Position numbers and translations under genes: made by a program. From Ignavibacteriales bacterium (GTDB lineage: Bacteria > Bacteroidota > Ignavibacteria > Ignavibacteriales > Melioribacteraceae), in NCBI GenBank assembly GCA_020059785.1, contig JAGVBL010000412.1:1-10598 (forward strand): a stretch of DNA of 10,598 nucleotides, in the 5' to 3' direction. The notes below the pieces were generated by a model. That model had not been told where the DNA came from and searched no databases. It saw only the letters and a list, made by a program, of their open reading frames with translations. Positions 1 through 6,322 of this stretch are shown here, piece after piece (within the stretch, counting starts at the first letter, position 1; each line of letters starts with the position of its first letter).

Positions 1-6
1 CCTTCT
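1..6 (-). promoter_or_regulatory. Possible ribosome binding site of the next leftward gene
   Basis: Read on the minus strand the first six bases are AGAAGG, followed by the window edge. They lie just after the stop codon of the nrfH-like gene (13-15). This is the right place for the Shine-Dalgarno sequence of a gene that begins outside the window. In NrfH-encoding operons the next gene is normally nrfA, but nothing of its coding sequence is visible, so this is inference from gene order. Confidence 0.35.
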
Positions 7-12
7 ATTTTT

Positions 13-645
13 TTAGTTCGAATTTTGTTTTTCATTTTGAATGAATTTACTTAACCATTCAGGAACAACCGGCTCAAGCGAAGGCACTCTTGCAAATGGT
101 GCTGAGGATAAACTGTTTACCCTTCCATGCGGCGTGTTCCTGTGGCATTCCCAGCAATATCTTTCAGTTTGATCTGCAACATTCTTATTGCTTATGGCTC
201 TAAGTGCAACCGGGTGAATAGCGTTGGAATGACAACGAATACAATTTTCCTGGACGGCTTCTTTACCGGCTTGTTTAATTTGAATTACCTGTGGCTCCCA
301 GCGCATTGTAAAATATGTTGCATGCCTTAATCCATCATTTGCCTTAAACCAGTATGTCCTGATAAAATTATCCTGGGGAACATGACAGTCATTACACGTT
401 GCAACTCTTGCATGACTTCCCCTTTGCCAGCTTGCATAATGAACATTCATAACATGGCAATTTACACATGCGCGCGGATCATTTGATAAGTATGCGGTAG
501 CATTAGAAATATAGAAAATATAAATACCCAGACCAGTAAAAATTCCTAGTAGAATAATAACATAGAATTGCCACTGTGCCGGCGGAATAAAATTATAAAT
601 GAACTTAATTATTTTATTATTCTTTGAAGAACTGCTCTCTTTCAT
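13..645 (-). CDS. nrfH: NrfH-type tetraheme cytochrome c quinol dehydrogenase
   Basis: Membrane-anchored NapC/NirT-family cytochrome that takes electrons from menaquinol and passes them to a periplasmic partner, normally the nitrite reductase NrfA. Using the ATG at 645 the protein has 210 residues: a cytoplasmic N-terminus, one membrane anchor (about 27-46) and a periplasmic heme domain. Four CxxCH motifs are seen: C60-H64, C84-H88, C125-H129 and C144-H148. The first reads CVNCHVM; a Met two residues after the heme His (M66) is the heme-1 ligand pattern known from NrfH, which favours NrfH over NapC or NirT. K101 and D104 in KANDGLRH lie in the expected quinol/heme-1 region. The ATG at 645 is chosen because GGAG (652-655) sits six bases upstream; an in-frame GTG at 669 has no such site. 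It overlaps the upstream polyferredoxin gene by 29 bases. The C-terminal tail after the last heme (about 60 residues) is long for the family. Confidence 0.88.
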   Translation of the reverse strand: MKESSSSKNNKIIKFIYNFIPPAQWQFYVIILLGIFTGLGIYIFYISNATAYLSNDPRACVNCHVMNVHYASWQRGSHARVATCNDCHVPQDNFIRTYWFKANDGLRHATYFTMRWEPQVIQIKQAGKEAVQENCIRCHSNAIHPVALRAISNKNVADQTERYCWECHRNTPHGRVNSLSSAPFARVPSLEPVVPEWLSKFIQNEKQNSN

Positions 646-1735
646 TATCCACTCCGTTCTCTGATGCACGGTTCAATTTTTTTATGTCCTGTGTGCTGGT
701 AGGATGCCCTAATTTTTCTATGTTTTTGTGAAGAATCAAATACTCTTCTTTCGAAATGTTGCTTTTCCAATTACCGGATATAATCCCTATTCCAATAATC
801 AGTATGTAGATCCCGATTATTCCAATTCCAATATATTGCTTCGGAAATTTCTTCTCAACTATTTTCGTCCTTACATTTAGAGTATTGGCAACCGGACAAG
901 CATCAACACAATTTAGACACATTGTGCATTCATCAGAGCGAACACTTATAACTTTATCAACTTTAATAAAAGATGGACATGCCTTTGCACATAAGTTGCA
1001 ATCAATACATGTTGATGGCTCTCTTTTAATTTTTGTAGGACTTAAAAATGAAATTAAACCCAGCAATGCTCCGTACGGACATAGATATCTGCACCAAAAA
1101 CTTCTTATAAAAATAGAGAGCACAAACAGAGCAGCAATTACGACAAGGGAAAACCGACTAATATCTGCAAAAAAATACCACATCTTTACATCTGCTACTT
1201 TATTATAAGAGCTATTCAAAAAGAAATGAAGTGCTGTTGCAGTCATTGAGAAGAAGATCGCATAAATAAAGAAACCGAGCAAAAGATATTTCAAACTTCT
1301 CAGAGGGTAGTCTAAAATTTTGGGAAGCTTAATTCTTCGCTTAAAAAGTTTTTTATATATTTTTTCACCAAAATCACCTACCAGTTCCGATAGGAATCCC
1401 ACCGGACAAATCCAGCTGCAGAATGATTTTCCAAAAATGAAGGAGACTGCAAGTATTGCAACCAGGATAAATACACCCGCGGGATGAGCCGGATGAATTT
1501 CTCCCGTAAGAAAAAAATTATATAAACTCATTAAAGCACTTATCGGCAAAAACCCTTCAACTCCCGGCGGTCTAATAAAACTCCCGGCAGCTCCATCCGT
1601 TTCTAAGTATGTAACAAATAAGTAAAACTCAATTCCTATCCAAATACAGATTAAGGCAAAAATGGATTGTGTTATAAACCGATATTTTTGGACTGGACTT
1701 TCTGAATTCTTAATTATCTTTTTCTCTTTATTCAT
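617..1735 (-). CDS. NapH/NosR-type membrane polyferredoxin
   Basis: Integral membrane iron-sulfur protein of the NapH / NosR C-terminal / CcoG-like group, whose members carry electrons between the quinone pool and periplasmic or cytoplasmic redox partners. The 372 residues contain about five to six hydrophobic segments (about 20-42, 86-104, 150-172, 195-213, 310-330). Two CxxxCP motifs at membrane borders are seen (C106/C110 and C215/C219), followed by two 4Fe-4S ferredoxin motifs (C243, C246, C249, C253 and C270, C273, C276, C280). After the ferredoxin domain comes one more membrane segment and a soluble tail of about 40 residues, which is unlike short NapH. It lacks the N-terminal flavin domain of full NosR. 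It is the first gene of the leftward unit and overlaps nrfH, so it may feed NrfH/NrfA; by homology with NapH and NosH it could equally serve the divergent nos operon. No NapG-like partner is visible. The start lacks a clear Shine-Dalgarno sequence, as is common in Bacteroidota. Confidence 0.8.
   Translation of the reverse strand: MNKEKKIIKNSESPVQKYRFITQSIFALICIWIGIEFYLFVTYLETDGAAGSFIRPPGVEGFLPISALMSLYNFFLTGEIHPAHPAGVFILVAILAVSFIFGKSFCSWICPVGFLSELVGDFGEKIYKKLFKRRIKLPKILDYPLRSLKYLLLGFFIYAIFFSMTATALHFFLNSSYNKVADVKMWYFFADISRFSLVVIAALFVLSIFIRSFWCRYLCPYGALLGLISFLSPTKIKREPSTCIDCNLCAKACPSFIKVDKVISVRSDECTMCLNCVDACPVANTLNVRTKIVEKKFPKQYIGIGIIGIYILIIGIGIISGNWKSNISKEEYLILHKNIEKLGHPTSTQDIKKLNRASENGVDNEREQFFKE
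652..655 (-). promoter_or_regulatory. Ribosome binding site deciding the nrfH start
   Basis: GGAG on the minus strand, six bases before the ATG at 645 and inside the 3' end of the upstream gene. It decides for the ATG at 645 over the longer in-frame GTG start at 669. Confidence 0.7.
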
Positions 1736-1773
1736 AAATTAATACTGTATTATCAGAATATTATTTCCGATTT

Positions 1774-1805
1774 CAAAATTATAGCTTTCTGTCCTATTTG
1801 TCAAA
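1774..1805 (-). promoter_or_regulatory. Promoter of the leftward polyferredoxin-nrfH unit
   Basis: On the minus strand TTGACA (1799-1804) is followed after 15 bases by TATAAT (1778-1783): both hexamers match sigma-70 consensus but the spacer is two bases short. The same stretch also matches the Bacteroidetes promoter consensus, with TTTG (1802-1805), a 20-base spacer and TAATTTTG (1774-1781, TAnnTTTG). The expected transcription start is near 1767, about 30 bases before the ATG at 1735. The 10-base motif AAATAGGACA lies in the spacer, where a bound repressor would block polymerase. Confidence 0.6.
1790..1799 (-). repeat. Inverted motif AAATAGGACA, copy 1
   Basis: Ten bases that are the exact reverse complement of 2028-2037. 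Relative to each divergent transcript the motif reads AAATAGGACA in the same sense. This copy is in the -35/-10 spacer of the leftward promoter. It could be an operator shared by the two units; chance is possible in so AT-rich a region. Confidence 0.4.
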
Positions 1806-1876
1806 TAATTAAAACAGAACCAAATTGATCAAAAATTCGCAATAATCGGATATTCATGACCCGCTTTTATTTTCCC

Positions 1877-1905
1877 TTGACTCAAAAATAAATTGTTTAT
1901 AAATT
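1877..1905 (+). promoter_or_regulatory. Candidate promoter of the nos operon
   Basis: TTGACT (1877-1882), a 17-base spacer, and TAAATT (1900-1905), with an alternative TATAAA at 1898-1903. The 8-base inverted repeat AATAAATT/AATTTATT (1887-1894, 1902-1909) overlaps it. Use of this promoter would leave an untranslated leader of roughly 135 bases before 2047. The match is imperfect and the region is AT-rich, so this is tentative. Confidence 0.3.
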
Positions 1906-2027
1906 TATTCAGAAGTATTTATCTGATTATAAGTGCGGCGGTTAGTTTTAATTATATAACGAAATATCTTGGAATCTATTAACAGGCTGGGTAGATGAAG
2001 GAGCAAATTCAAAATCATTTTATAATT

Positions 2028-2037
2028 AAATAGGACA
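2028..2037 (+). repeat. Inverted motif AAATAGGACA, copy 2
   Basis: Second copy of the ten-base motif, ending nine bases before the ATG at 2047. Its AGGA core is also the only Shine-Dalgarno-like sequence for that gene (about ten bases from the start), so the match may partly reflect a ribosome binding site. TATAAT occurs just upstream (2021-2026) but without a -35 element. Confidence 0.4.
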
Positions 2038-2046
2038 TGTTGTTCC

Positions 2047-2796
2047 ATGAATACTAATATGAAAAAAGAAAGATTATCAATTAATGCTGATTCAATAAAA
2101 GAACTTACCCTTGGCGAGATTATTAACACCAACATAACTGCTGCAAAGGTTTTTTATTCATACAACATTCCGTTCTTTAGAAATCCAGCTCAGACACTTG
2201 CTGATGCTCTAAACAAAATAGATACCCCCGATAAAAAAATTATTCTACAGCTTTTGCAATTAGTCAATGATTCGGATAAAGAATATAGCCCCGACAATAT
2301 GGATTTGAGAGAATTAACTACATATATAGAAAAAAAACACCATCTGTTTGTAAAAGATGCTCTTAATAAAATTGAAGAGTACAGGATACAACGCGAAATA
2401 GTATTACAAGAGTCGGAATTGTTTCAGCTCATATATCAATTAAACCGTGAGATGATAATGCACATGCAAAAAGAAGAAAAAATGATGTTCCCATTAATAA
2501 GATATTTGTTTGATTCTGAACGGTTTAATGAAAGACCAAAGTCCAGAAATTATGGTACGGTTAGAAATCCGATACAACAAATGTTCGTTGAACATGAATC
2601 AGCTACCTCAATGTTAAATAAAATTAAATTAGTTTTAGATAAACATCACGATGATCTTTCAGAAAAAAATATAACCAATCATTTCAATTCTTTAATTAAT
2701 GAATTCGAATCCGATCTTTATTTACACATCCACCTGGAGAATAATATTCTTTTTCCGAAAGCAATTGAACTTGAAAATAAATTAACAAAACAATAA
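2047..2796 (+). CDS. Hemerythrin-domain protein, RIC/ScdA/YtfE-like
   Basis: Di-iron protein related to RIC proteins (ScdA, YtfE), which in other bacteria are linked to repair of nitrosylated iron-sulfur clusters or to NO handling. The 249 residues hold a short N-terminal DUF542/ScdA_N-like region (about 20-56) and a C-terminal four-helix hemerythrin-like domain (about 90-240). Candidate iron ligands are H98/H99, H139 and E143 (HxxxE), H183, and H227 and E231 (HxxxE), matching the RIC order. In the N-terminal part the usual FCCGG is replaced: F43-F44-R45-N46-P47 aligns without gaps, so the two cysteines are Phe and Arg. No signal peptide is seen, so it is cytoplasmic. It is the first gene of the nos operon, nine bases before the next start codon, which suggests protection against NO or N2O-related nitrosative damage. 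Start: ATG 2047 is used; ATG 2059 is possible. The NO-repair role is inferred from family only. Confidence 0.78.
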   Translation: MNTNMKKERLSINADSIKELTLGEIINTNITAAKVFYSYNIPFFRNPAQTLADALNKIDTPDKKIILQLLQLVNDSDKEYSPDNMDLRELTTYIEKKHHLFVKDALNKIEEYRIQREIVLQESELFQLIYQLNREMIMHMQKEEKMMFPLIRYLFDSERFNERPKSRNYGTVRNPIQQMFVEHESATSMLNKIKLVLDKHHDDLSEKNITNHFNSLINEFESDLYLHIHLENNILFPKAIELENKLTKQ

Positions 2797-2805
2797 GGAG
2801 ATAAA

Positions 2806-3272
2806 ATGAAAAAAATAATTCGGCTCTATTTCTAATTACATTATTTGTAAGTGCTTGTGGCGGTGAGAACACGGATACTTCTTCCGGTGATTCCGCTAAA
2901 GAAAAACTTGCTCAGAAATTCGGACTTACTTCTTTTGAATATGAGAATGGAATTGGACCGGTTAAAGAGAAAATTACACTCGAAGGAATTGACATGATAA
3001 AAGCAAAATCCGGTGAAAAGATCTTTACAGAAAAATGCACACAGTGCCATAAGTTAGATGAACGATATACAGGTCCGGCTCTTAGAGATGTTACTTCCAG
3101 AAGAACACCCGAGTTTATATTGAACCAAATACTGAATCCAGAGGAAATGACAAAGAGACATCCGGAAGTGAAAAAAATGCTCGCTCAATATGCAACACAA
3201 ATGACATTTCAAAATGTAAGCGAAGATGATGCTAAAGCAATTTTAGAATATCTCCGCTCCGTTAATAAATAA
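2806..3272 (+). CDS. Monoheme cytochrome c lipoprotein, frameshifted in its signal peptide
   Basis: Small c-type cytochrome, the likely periplasmic electron donor to NosZ, comparable in position and type to the monoheme cytochromes of clade II nos clusters. The heme domain carries CTQCH (bases about 3036-3050) and a downstream Met in QMTFQNV as the likely sixth ligand. A perfect AAGGAG (2795-2800) leads to ATG 2806, but that frame stops after nine codons. One base is missing relative to the heme domain. Adding one A to the A7 tract at 2809-2815, or a -1 ribosomal slip there, gives a 155-residue protein starting MKKNNSALFLITLFVSACGG: a textbook lipoprotein signal with the lipid-attachment Cys at residue 18, heme Cys 78/81 and His 82, and Met 133. 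Starting instead at ATG 2994 would remove the signal and leave a cytoplasmic apoprotein. This may be an assembly error, a real lesion, or slippage on AAAAAAA. Confidence 0.8.
2809..2815 (+). other. A7 tract at the frameshift point (possible slippery site)
   Basis: Seven A residues directly after the start codon of the cytochrome gene. The upstream and downstream frames join exactly if the tract is read as A8 or if the ribosome slips back one base on A-AAA-AAA. Homopolymers of this kind are both frequent sites of sequencing error and known sites of transcriptional or ribosomal slippage. Confidence 0.7.
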
Positions 3273-3286
3273 ATAAAGAGGGCAAA

Positions 3287-5233
3287 ATGAAAAGGAAGGG
3301 AATAATAATTTCGTTAATAAGTGTTCTTACTACTGCTTTAATAATTTATAATTGCTCCGGAGGGGGAAGTTCTTCCAATTTCAGCGATGCCGCAAGCAAA
3401 GTTTATGTAGCTCCCGGTTCTTATGACGAATTTTATGCGTTTATGTCCGGTGGATTTAGCGGACAGGTGGGTGTATACGGACTTCCTTCGGGAAGATTGT
3501 TTAAAGAGATTGCCGTGTTTTCACAGGATCCGGAAACGGGTTATGGATATTCAGAAGAAAGCAAAGCAATGCTTATGACATCATACGGATTTATTCCCTG
3601 GGATGATGCTCATCATCCATCACTTTCTATGACAAACGGCGAACAGGACGGTAGATGGTTATTTATAAATGGAAATAATACTCCACGAATTGCAAGGATT
3701 GATTTAAGGTCATTCGAAACTGAAGAAATAATAGAAACTCCTAACTCCGGCGGAAATCATGCTTCGCCATTTGTTACCGAAAACACTGAATACGTTGTTG
3801 CCTCAACCCGGTTCAGCATTCCAATAATTAATAAAGACGTTCCAATTAATACATATAAGGAAAATTTTGGTGGAACGATTTCTTTTATAAGTGTAGATAA
3901 AAATTCCGGAAAAATGAATTTGGCTTTCCAGATAATTGTTCCGGGATTTAATTATGATTTAGCCCGCCCCGGTAAAGGTCCCTCGCACGGATGGGCTTTC
4001 TTTACATCTTATAATAGTGAACAGGCTAATACTCTTCTGGAAATAAATGCTTCACAGAACGACAAAGATTTTATTGCCGCAGTCAACTGGAAAAAAGCTG
4101 AAGAGTATGTCAAACAAGGAAAAGCCAAAACAATGGATGCCGAGTATTATAGAAATTATTACGATGAAGAAAAGCAGATGGCTTATTCTGAAGTAAATAA
4201 AAAAGTTCTGGTTCTGGACCCGAAAGAATGTCCGGGTATGATTTATTATTTGCCCACTCCCAAATCACCACATGGTGTTGATGTAGATCCTTCGGGTGAA
4301 TTCATAGCCGCCGGTGGAAAACTTGCAACTGTTATTCCTGTTCATTCATTTTCTAAAATGCTTAAAGCAATTGATGAGAAAAAATTTGATGGTGAGATAA
4401 GCGGTATTCCCATTTTAAAATATGATGCAGTTATAGCAGGAGAAGTTCAGGATCCCGGATTAGGACCTCTTCACACAGAATTTGACGGCGAGGGTTATGG
4501 ATATACATCGGCTTTTATCTCTTCCGAAATTGTAAAATGGAAAATTGGAACCTGGGAAGTTGTTGATAGAATACCAACTTATTATTCAATAGGGCATTTA
4601 ATGATTCCGGGAGGCGATACGAAAAAACCATGGGGTAAATATGTAATTGCATTAAACAAAATAACAAAGGATAGATACTTGCCAACCGGTCCGGAATTAA
4701 CTCAATCGGCACAGCTGATTGATATTTCGGGCGATAAGATGAAGCTTCTATTAGATTTTCCAACAACAGGCGAGCCGCATTATGCACAAGCAATTCCCGC
4801 CGATATTCTTATGAAAAATTCTAAAAAGATTTACGAACTGGAAAAAAATAAAAATCCATGGGCAGTTAAAAGCGAAAAGGAAACACGCGTTGAAAGGAAC
4901 GGGAATGTTGTTCGTGTTTACCTGTCTGCCTCAAGATCTCATTTTAAGCCGGATAATATTGAGGGAGTAAAAGTTGGCGACAAAGTCTATTTCCACGTAA
5001 CAAACTTAGAGCAGGATTGGGATATTCCGCACGGATTTACAGTAAAGGGATTAAACAATTCAGAATTATTAATCATGCCCGGTCAAACAAAATCCATTTT
5101 ATGGGAACCGAAACAAGTTGGAGTATATCCATTCTATTGCACAGATTTCTGTTCTGCATTGCATCAGGAGATGTCCGGTTATATAAGAGTGTCGCCGGCT
5201 AACAGCAATGTTCAGATTTCTTACAATAAATAA
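3287..5233 (+). CDS. nosZ: Clade II (Sec-type) nitrous oxide reductase
   Basis: Periplasmic multicopper enzyme reducing N2O to N2. The 648 residues hold an N-terminal hydrophobic signal (6-21) without a twin-arginine motif, ending at C23 in YNCSGGG: a loose lipobox, so export is by Sec and the enzyme may be a lipoprotein. A seven-bladed propeller follows, with likely CuZ ligands H109 and H110 (DDAHH), H158 (GGNH), H329 (SPHGVD), H396 (LHTEFD), H437 (GHLMIPGG) and H498 (EPHYA). H234 (SHGW) is a further conserved-looking histidine. The C-terminal cupredoxin domain carries CuA: H582, C618, C622, H626 and M629 in CTDFCSALHQEM. The Trp found between the two Cys in clade I enzymes is Asp 620 here, a clade II trait as I know it. 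GAGGG (3278-3282) lies four bases before the ATG. The gene follows the cytochrome by 14 bases and looks intact and full length. Confidence 0.97.
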   Translation: MKRKGIIISLISVLTTALIIYNCSGGGSSSNFSDAASKVYVAPGSYDEFYAFMSGGFSGQVGVYGLPSGRLFKEIAVFSQDPETGYGYSEESKAMLMTSYGFIPWDDAHHPSLSMTNGEQDGRWLFINGNNTPRIARIDLRSFETEEIIETPNSGGNHASPFVTENTEYVVASTRFSIPIINKDVPINTYKENFGGTISFISVDKNSGKMNLAFQIIVPGFNYDLARPGKGPSHGWAFFTSYNSEQANTLLEINASQNDKDFIAAVNWKKAEEYVKQGKAKTMDAEYYRNYYDEEKQMAYSEVNKKVLVLDPKECPGMIYYLPTPKSPHGVDVDPSGEFIAAGGKLATVIPVHSFSKMLKAIDEKKFDGEISGIPILKYDAVIAGEVQDPGLGPLHTEFDGEGYGYTSAFISSEIVKWKIGTWEVVDRIPTYYSIGHLMIPGGDTKKPWGKYVIALNKITKDRYLPTGPELTQSAQLIDISGDKMKLLLDFPTTGEPHYAQAIPADILMKNSKKIYELEKNKNPWAVKSEKETRVERNGNVVRVYLSASRSHFKPDNIEGVKVGDKVYFHVTNLEQDWDIPHGFTVKGLNNSELLIMPGQTKSILWEPKQVGVYPFYCTDFCSALHQEMSGYIRVSPANSNVQISYNK

Positions 5234-5242
5234 TTTTAATAA

Positions 5243-5279
5243 AAATGCTGCGGATTACTTAAAGCCCTCTGCAGCATTT
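5243..5279 (+). terminator. Intercistronic hairpin after nosZ
   Basis: Bases 5243-5254 pair with 5268-5279 to give a 12-base-pair stem (one G-U pair) with a 13-base loop; the nine outer pairs AAATGCTGC/GCAGCATTT are perfect. No T-run follows, only CATTTGG and AATTT, and a ribosome binding site comes nine bases later. It is therefore more likely a weak terminator or a 3'-end stabiliser that lets nosZ mRNA outnumber the accessory genes than a full stop to transcription. Confidence 0.6.
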
Positions 5280-5297
5280 GGCAATTTAAGGAATTGA

Positions 5298-5876
5298 ATG
5301 AAAAGTAAATCAAAATATTTAATGATGGGGGCTTCGCTGATATTATTACTTGTATTTCTCTTTCCTATCTGGAATATTGATTTAGATGCGCCTCAATATC
5401 CGGAGGGAATTGGTCTTAGGATTTGGGCGAATAAAATGACAGGGGCTAAAGAATTTGATTTGAAAAATCTAAACGGACTTAACCATTATATCGGGATGAA
5501 ACCGATTGAACCGGACACTATTCAGGAATTAAAATACATGCCGTTTATCATTGCGTTTTTTATCGGCTCGGGATTATTGGTGTCATTCCTGAATAGAAAA
5601 TTTATTGTTGTCTGGATTGCTCTGCTTCTCATTATAATGTCGGTTGGTTTATATGATTTTTATATGTGGGGATACGATTACGGGCACAACTTGAATCCTA
5701 ACGCACCAATCAAAGTACCGGGTATGACTTACCAGCCGCCGGTAATTGGAACAAGAAAGTTGCTAAATATAACAGCGACGTCACTTCCGGGGATAGGAAG
5801 CTTTATAATCTTTTTATCAGCATCACTGGCTACTGTTTCATTTATAATTGACAAAAGAGGAATAGAAAAAAAATGA
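5298..5876 (+). CDS. Four-TM membrane protein of the nos cluster, function unknown
   Basis: A 192-residue integral membrane protein with four predicted membrane segments (about 8-25, 81-98, 102-122, 163-184). The first is followed by a loop of about 55 residues and the third by about 40, both probably periplasmic. These loops hold GLNHYIGM (H63, M67), YDYGHNL (H130) and VPGM (M143), an arrangement of His and Met that could bind copper. I recall similar proteins, with the same GLNHYIGM and VPGM motifs, beside nosZ in other Bacteroidota, but I know of no assigned function. The position (after nosZ, before nosL) matches that of the membrane protein called NosB in some clade II clusters; whether it is homologous cannot be settled by eye. 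AAGGA (5288-5292) precedes the ATG by five bases, and the stop overlaps the nosL start (ATGA). A role in NosZ electron supply or copper delivery is inference. Confidence 0.75.
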   Translation: MKSKSKYLMMGASLILLLVFLFPIWNIDLDAPQYPEGIGLRIWANKMTGAKEFDLKNLNGLNHYIGMKPIEPDTIQELKYMPFIIAFFIGSGLLVSFLNRKFIVVWIALLLIIMSVGLYDFYMWGYDYGHNLNPNAPIKVPGMTYQPPVIGTRKLLNITATSLPGIGSFIIFLSASLATVSFIIDKRGIEKK

Positions 5877-6322
5877 AAATATTTATCTCAATCGCAATGG
5901 CTTTATTAATAATGTTCAATATCGTTGCCTGTCAATCCGGTCCCGAACCGATTGCTTATGGTGAAGATAATTGTGCTAATTGTATGATGACAATTTCGGA
6001 TCCAAAATACGGAGCTGAATTAGTATCGGACAAAGAAAAAGTATTTAAATTCGATTCGATAGAATGCCTTGCAGATTATTCAACAAAAGTTGATGTAAAA
6101 ACCATTAAATCAATGTGGGTTACAGACTTTGAATCAAAAGGAAATTTTCTTAATGCACACGATGCACAGTTTTTAAGAAGCGATAATCTTAAAAGTCCAA
6201 TGGGCTTAAACTTAAGCGCACATAAGAATCATGAAAAAATAAATTCTGTTAAAACTGAGTTTGGCGGTGACGTATTAAGCTGGAATGAGTTAGTGAATTA
6301 TGTCAAATCGAAATGGAATTAA
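5873..6322 (+). CDS. nosL: NosL copper-binding lipoprotein
   Basis: Outward-facing lipoprotein that delivers Cu(I) for NosZ maturation, working with NosDFY. The 149 residues begin with a lipoprotein signal ending at C20 (NIVAC). The copper motif is C34-A-N-C37-M38-M39 (CxxCMM). Further conserved candidates are C65 (DSIECLADY), H96 (NAHDAQF) and M110 in KSPMGLNL, the typical NosL second region. Length is normal for a Bacteroidota NosL. The start codon overlaps the stop of the four-TM gene by four bases (ATGA), indicating translational coupling, and its 3' end overlaps the start of nosD by 23 bases. Confidence 0.93.
   Translation: MKIFISIAMALLIMFNIVACQSGPEPIAYGEDNCANCMMTISDPKYGAELVSDKEKVFKFDSIECLADYSTKVDVKTIKSMWVTDFESKGNFLNAHDAQFLRSDNLKSPMGLNLSAHKNHEKINSVKTEFGGDVLSWNELVNYVKSKWN

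Larger units (their letters stand above)
1736..2046. promoter_or_regulatory. Divergent intergenic regulatory region
   Basis: A 311-base gap without a credible gene between the two divergent units. It is strongly AT-rich. It holds a good promoter for the leftward unit (1774-1805), a weaker candidate for the nos operon (1877-1905), an 8-base AT-only inverted repeat (1887-1894 with 1902-1909) across that weaker -10 region, a TTGATCAA palindrome (1825-1832), and a 10-base motif repeated in inverted orientation (1790-1799 and 2028-2037). An 'AAGGAG' at 1998-2003 is not followed by an open frame of any length. Confidence 0.6.

Noticed and set aside
646..669. GTG 669 as the start of nrfH
   Set aside because: No Shine-Dalgarno sequence precedes it, whereas GGAG is well placed for ATG 645.
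885..1208. Plus-strand open frame opposite the polyferredoxin
   Set aside because: It is the antisense shadow of the ferredoxin-motif region, with no ribosome binding site or recognisable domain.
1825..1832. TTGATCAA as an FNR-type binding site
   Set aside because: The FNR box needs four bases between TTGAT and ATCAA; here the halves are fused into an 8-base palindrome, expected by chance in AT-rich DNA.
1905..2135. Minus-strand open frame in the divergent region
   Set aside because: It overlaps the start of the hemerythrin-like gene, has no ribosome binding site and shows no recognisable family; the composition is that of AT-rich noncoding DNA.
2806..2835. Nine-codon leader peptide with a perfect ribosome binding site before the cytochrome
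   Set aside because: The frame-shifted continuation encodes a full lipoprotein signal, so a broken or slipped start of the cytochrome explains it better than a separate leader peptide.
2841..3050. Minus-strand open frame over the cytochrome
   Set aside because: Its apparent Cys- and Phe-rich sequence is the complement of the cytochrome coding frame; it is not an independent gene.
2994..3272. Cytochrome c starting at ATG 2994
   Set aside because: This start leaves no export signal, so heme could not be attached in the periplasm, and it has no Shine-Dalgarno sequence; coding sequence clearly continues upstream in the same frame.
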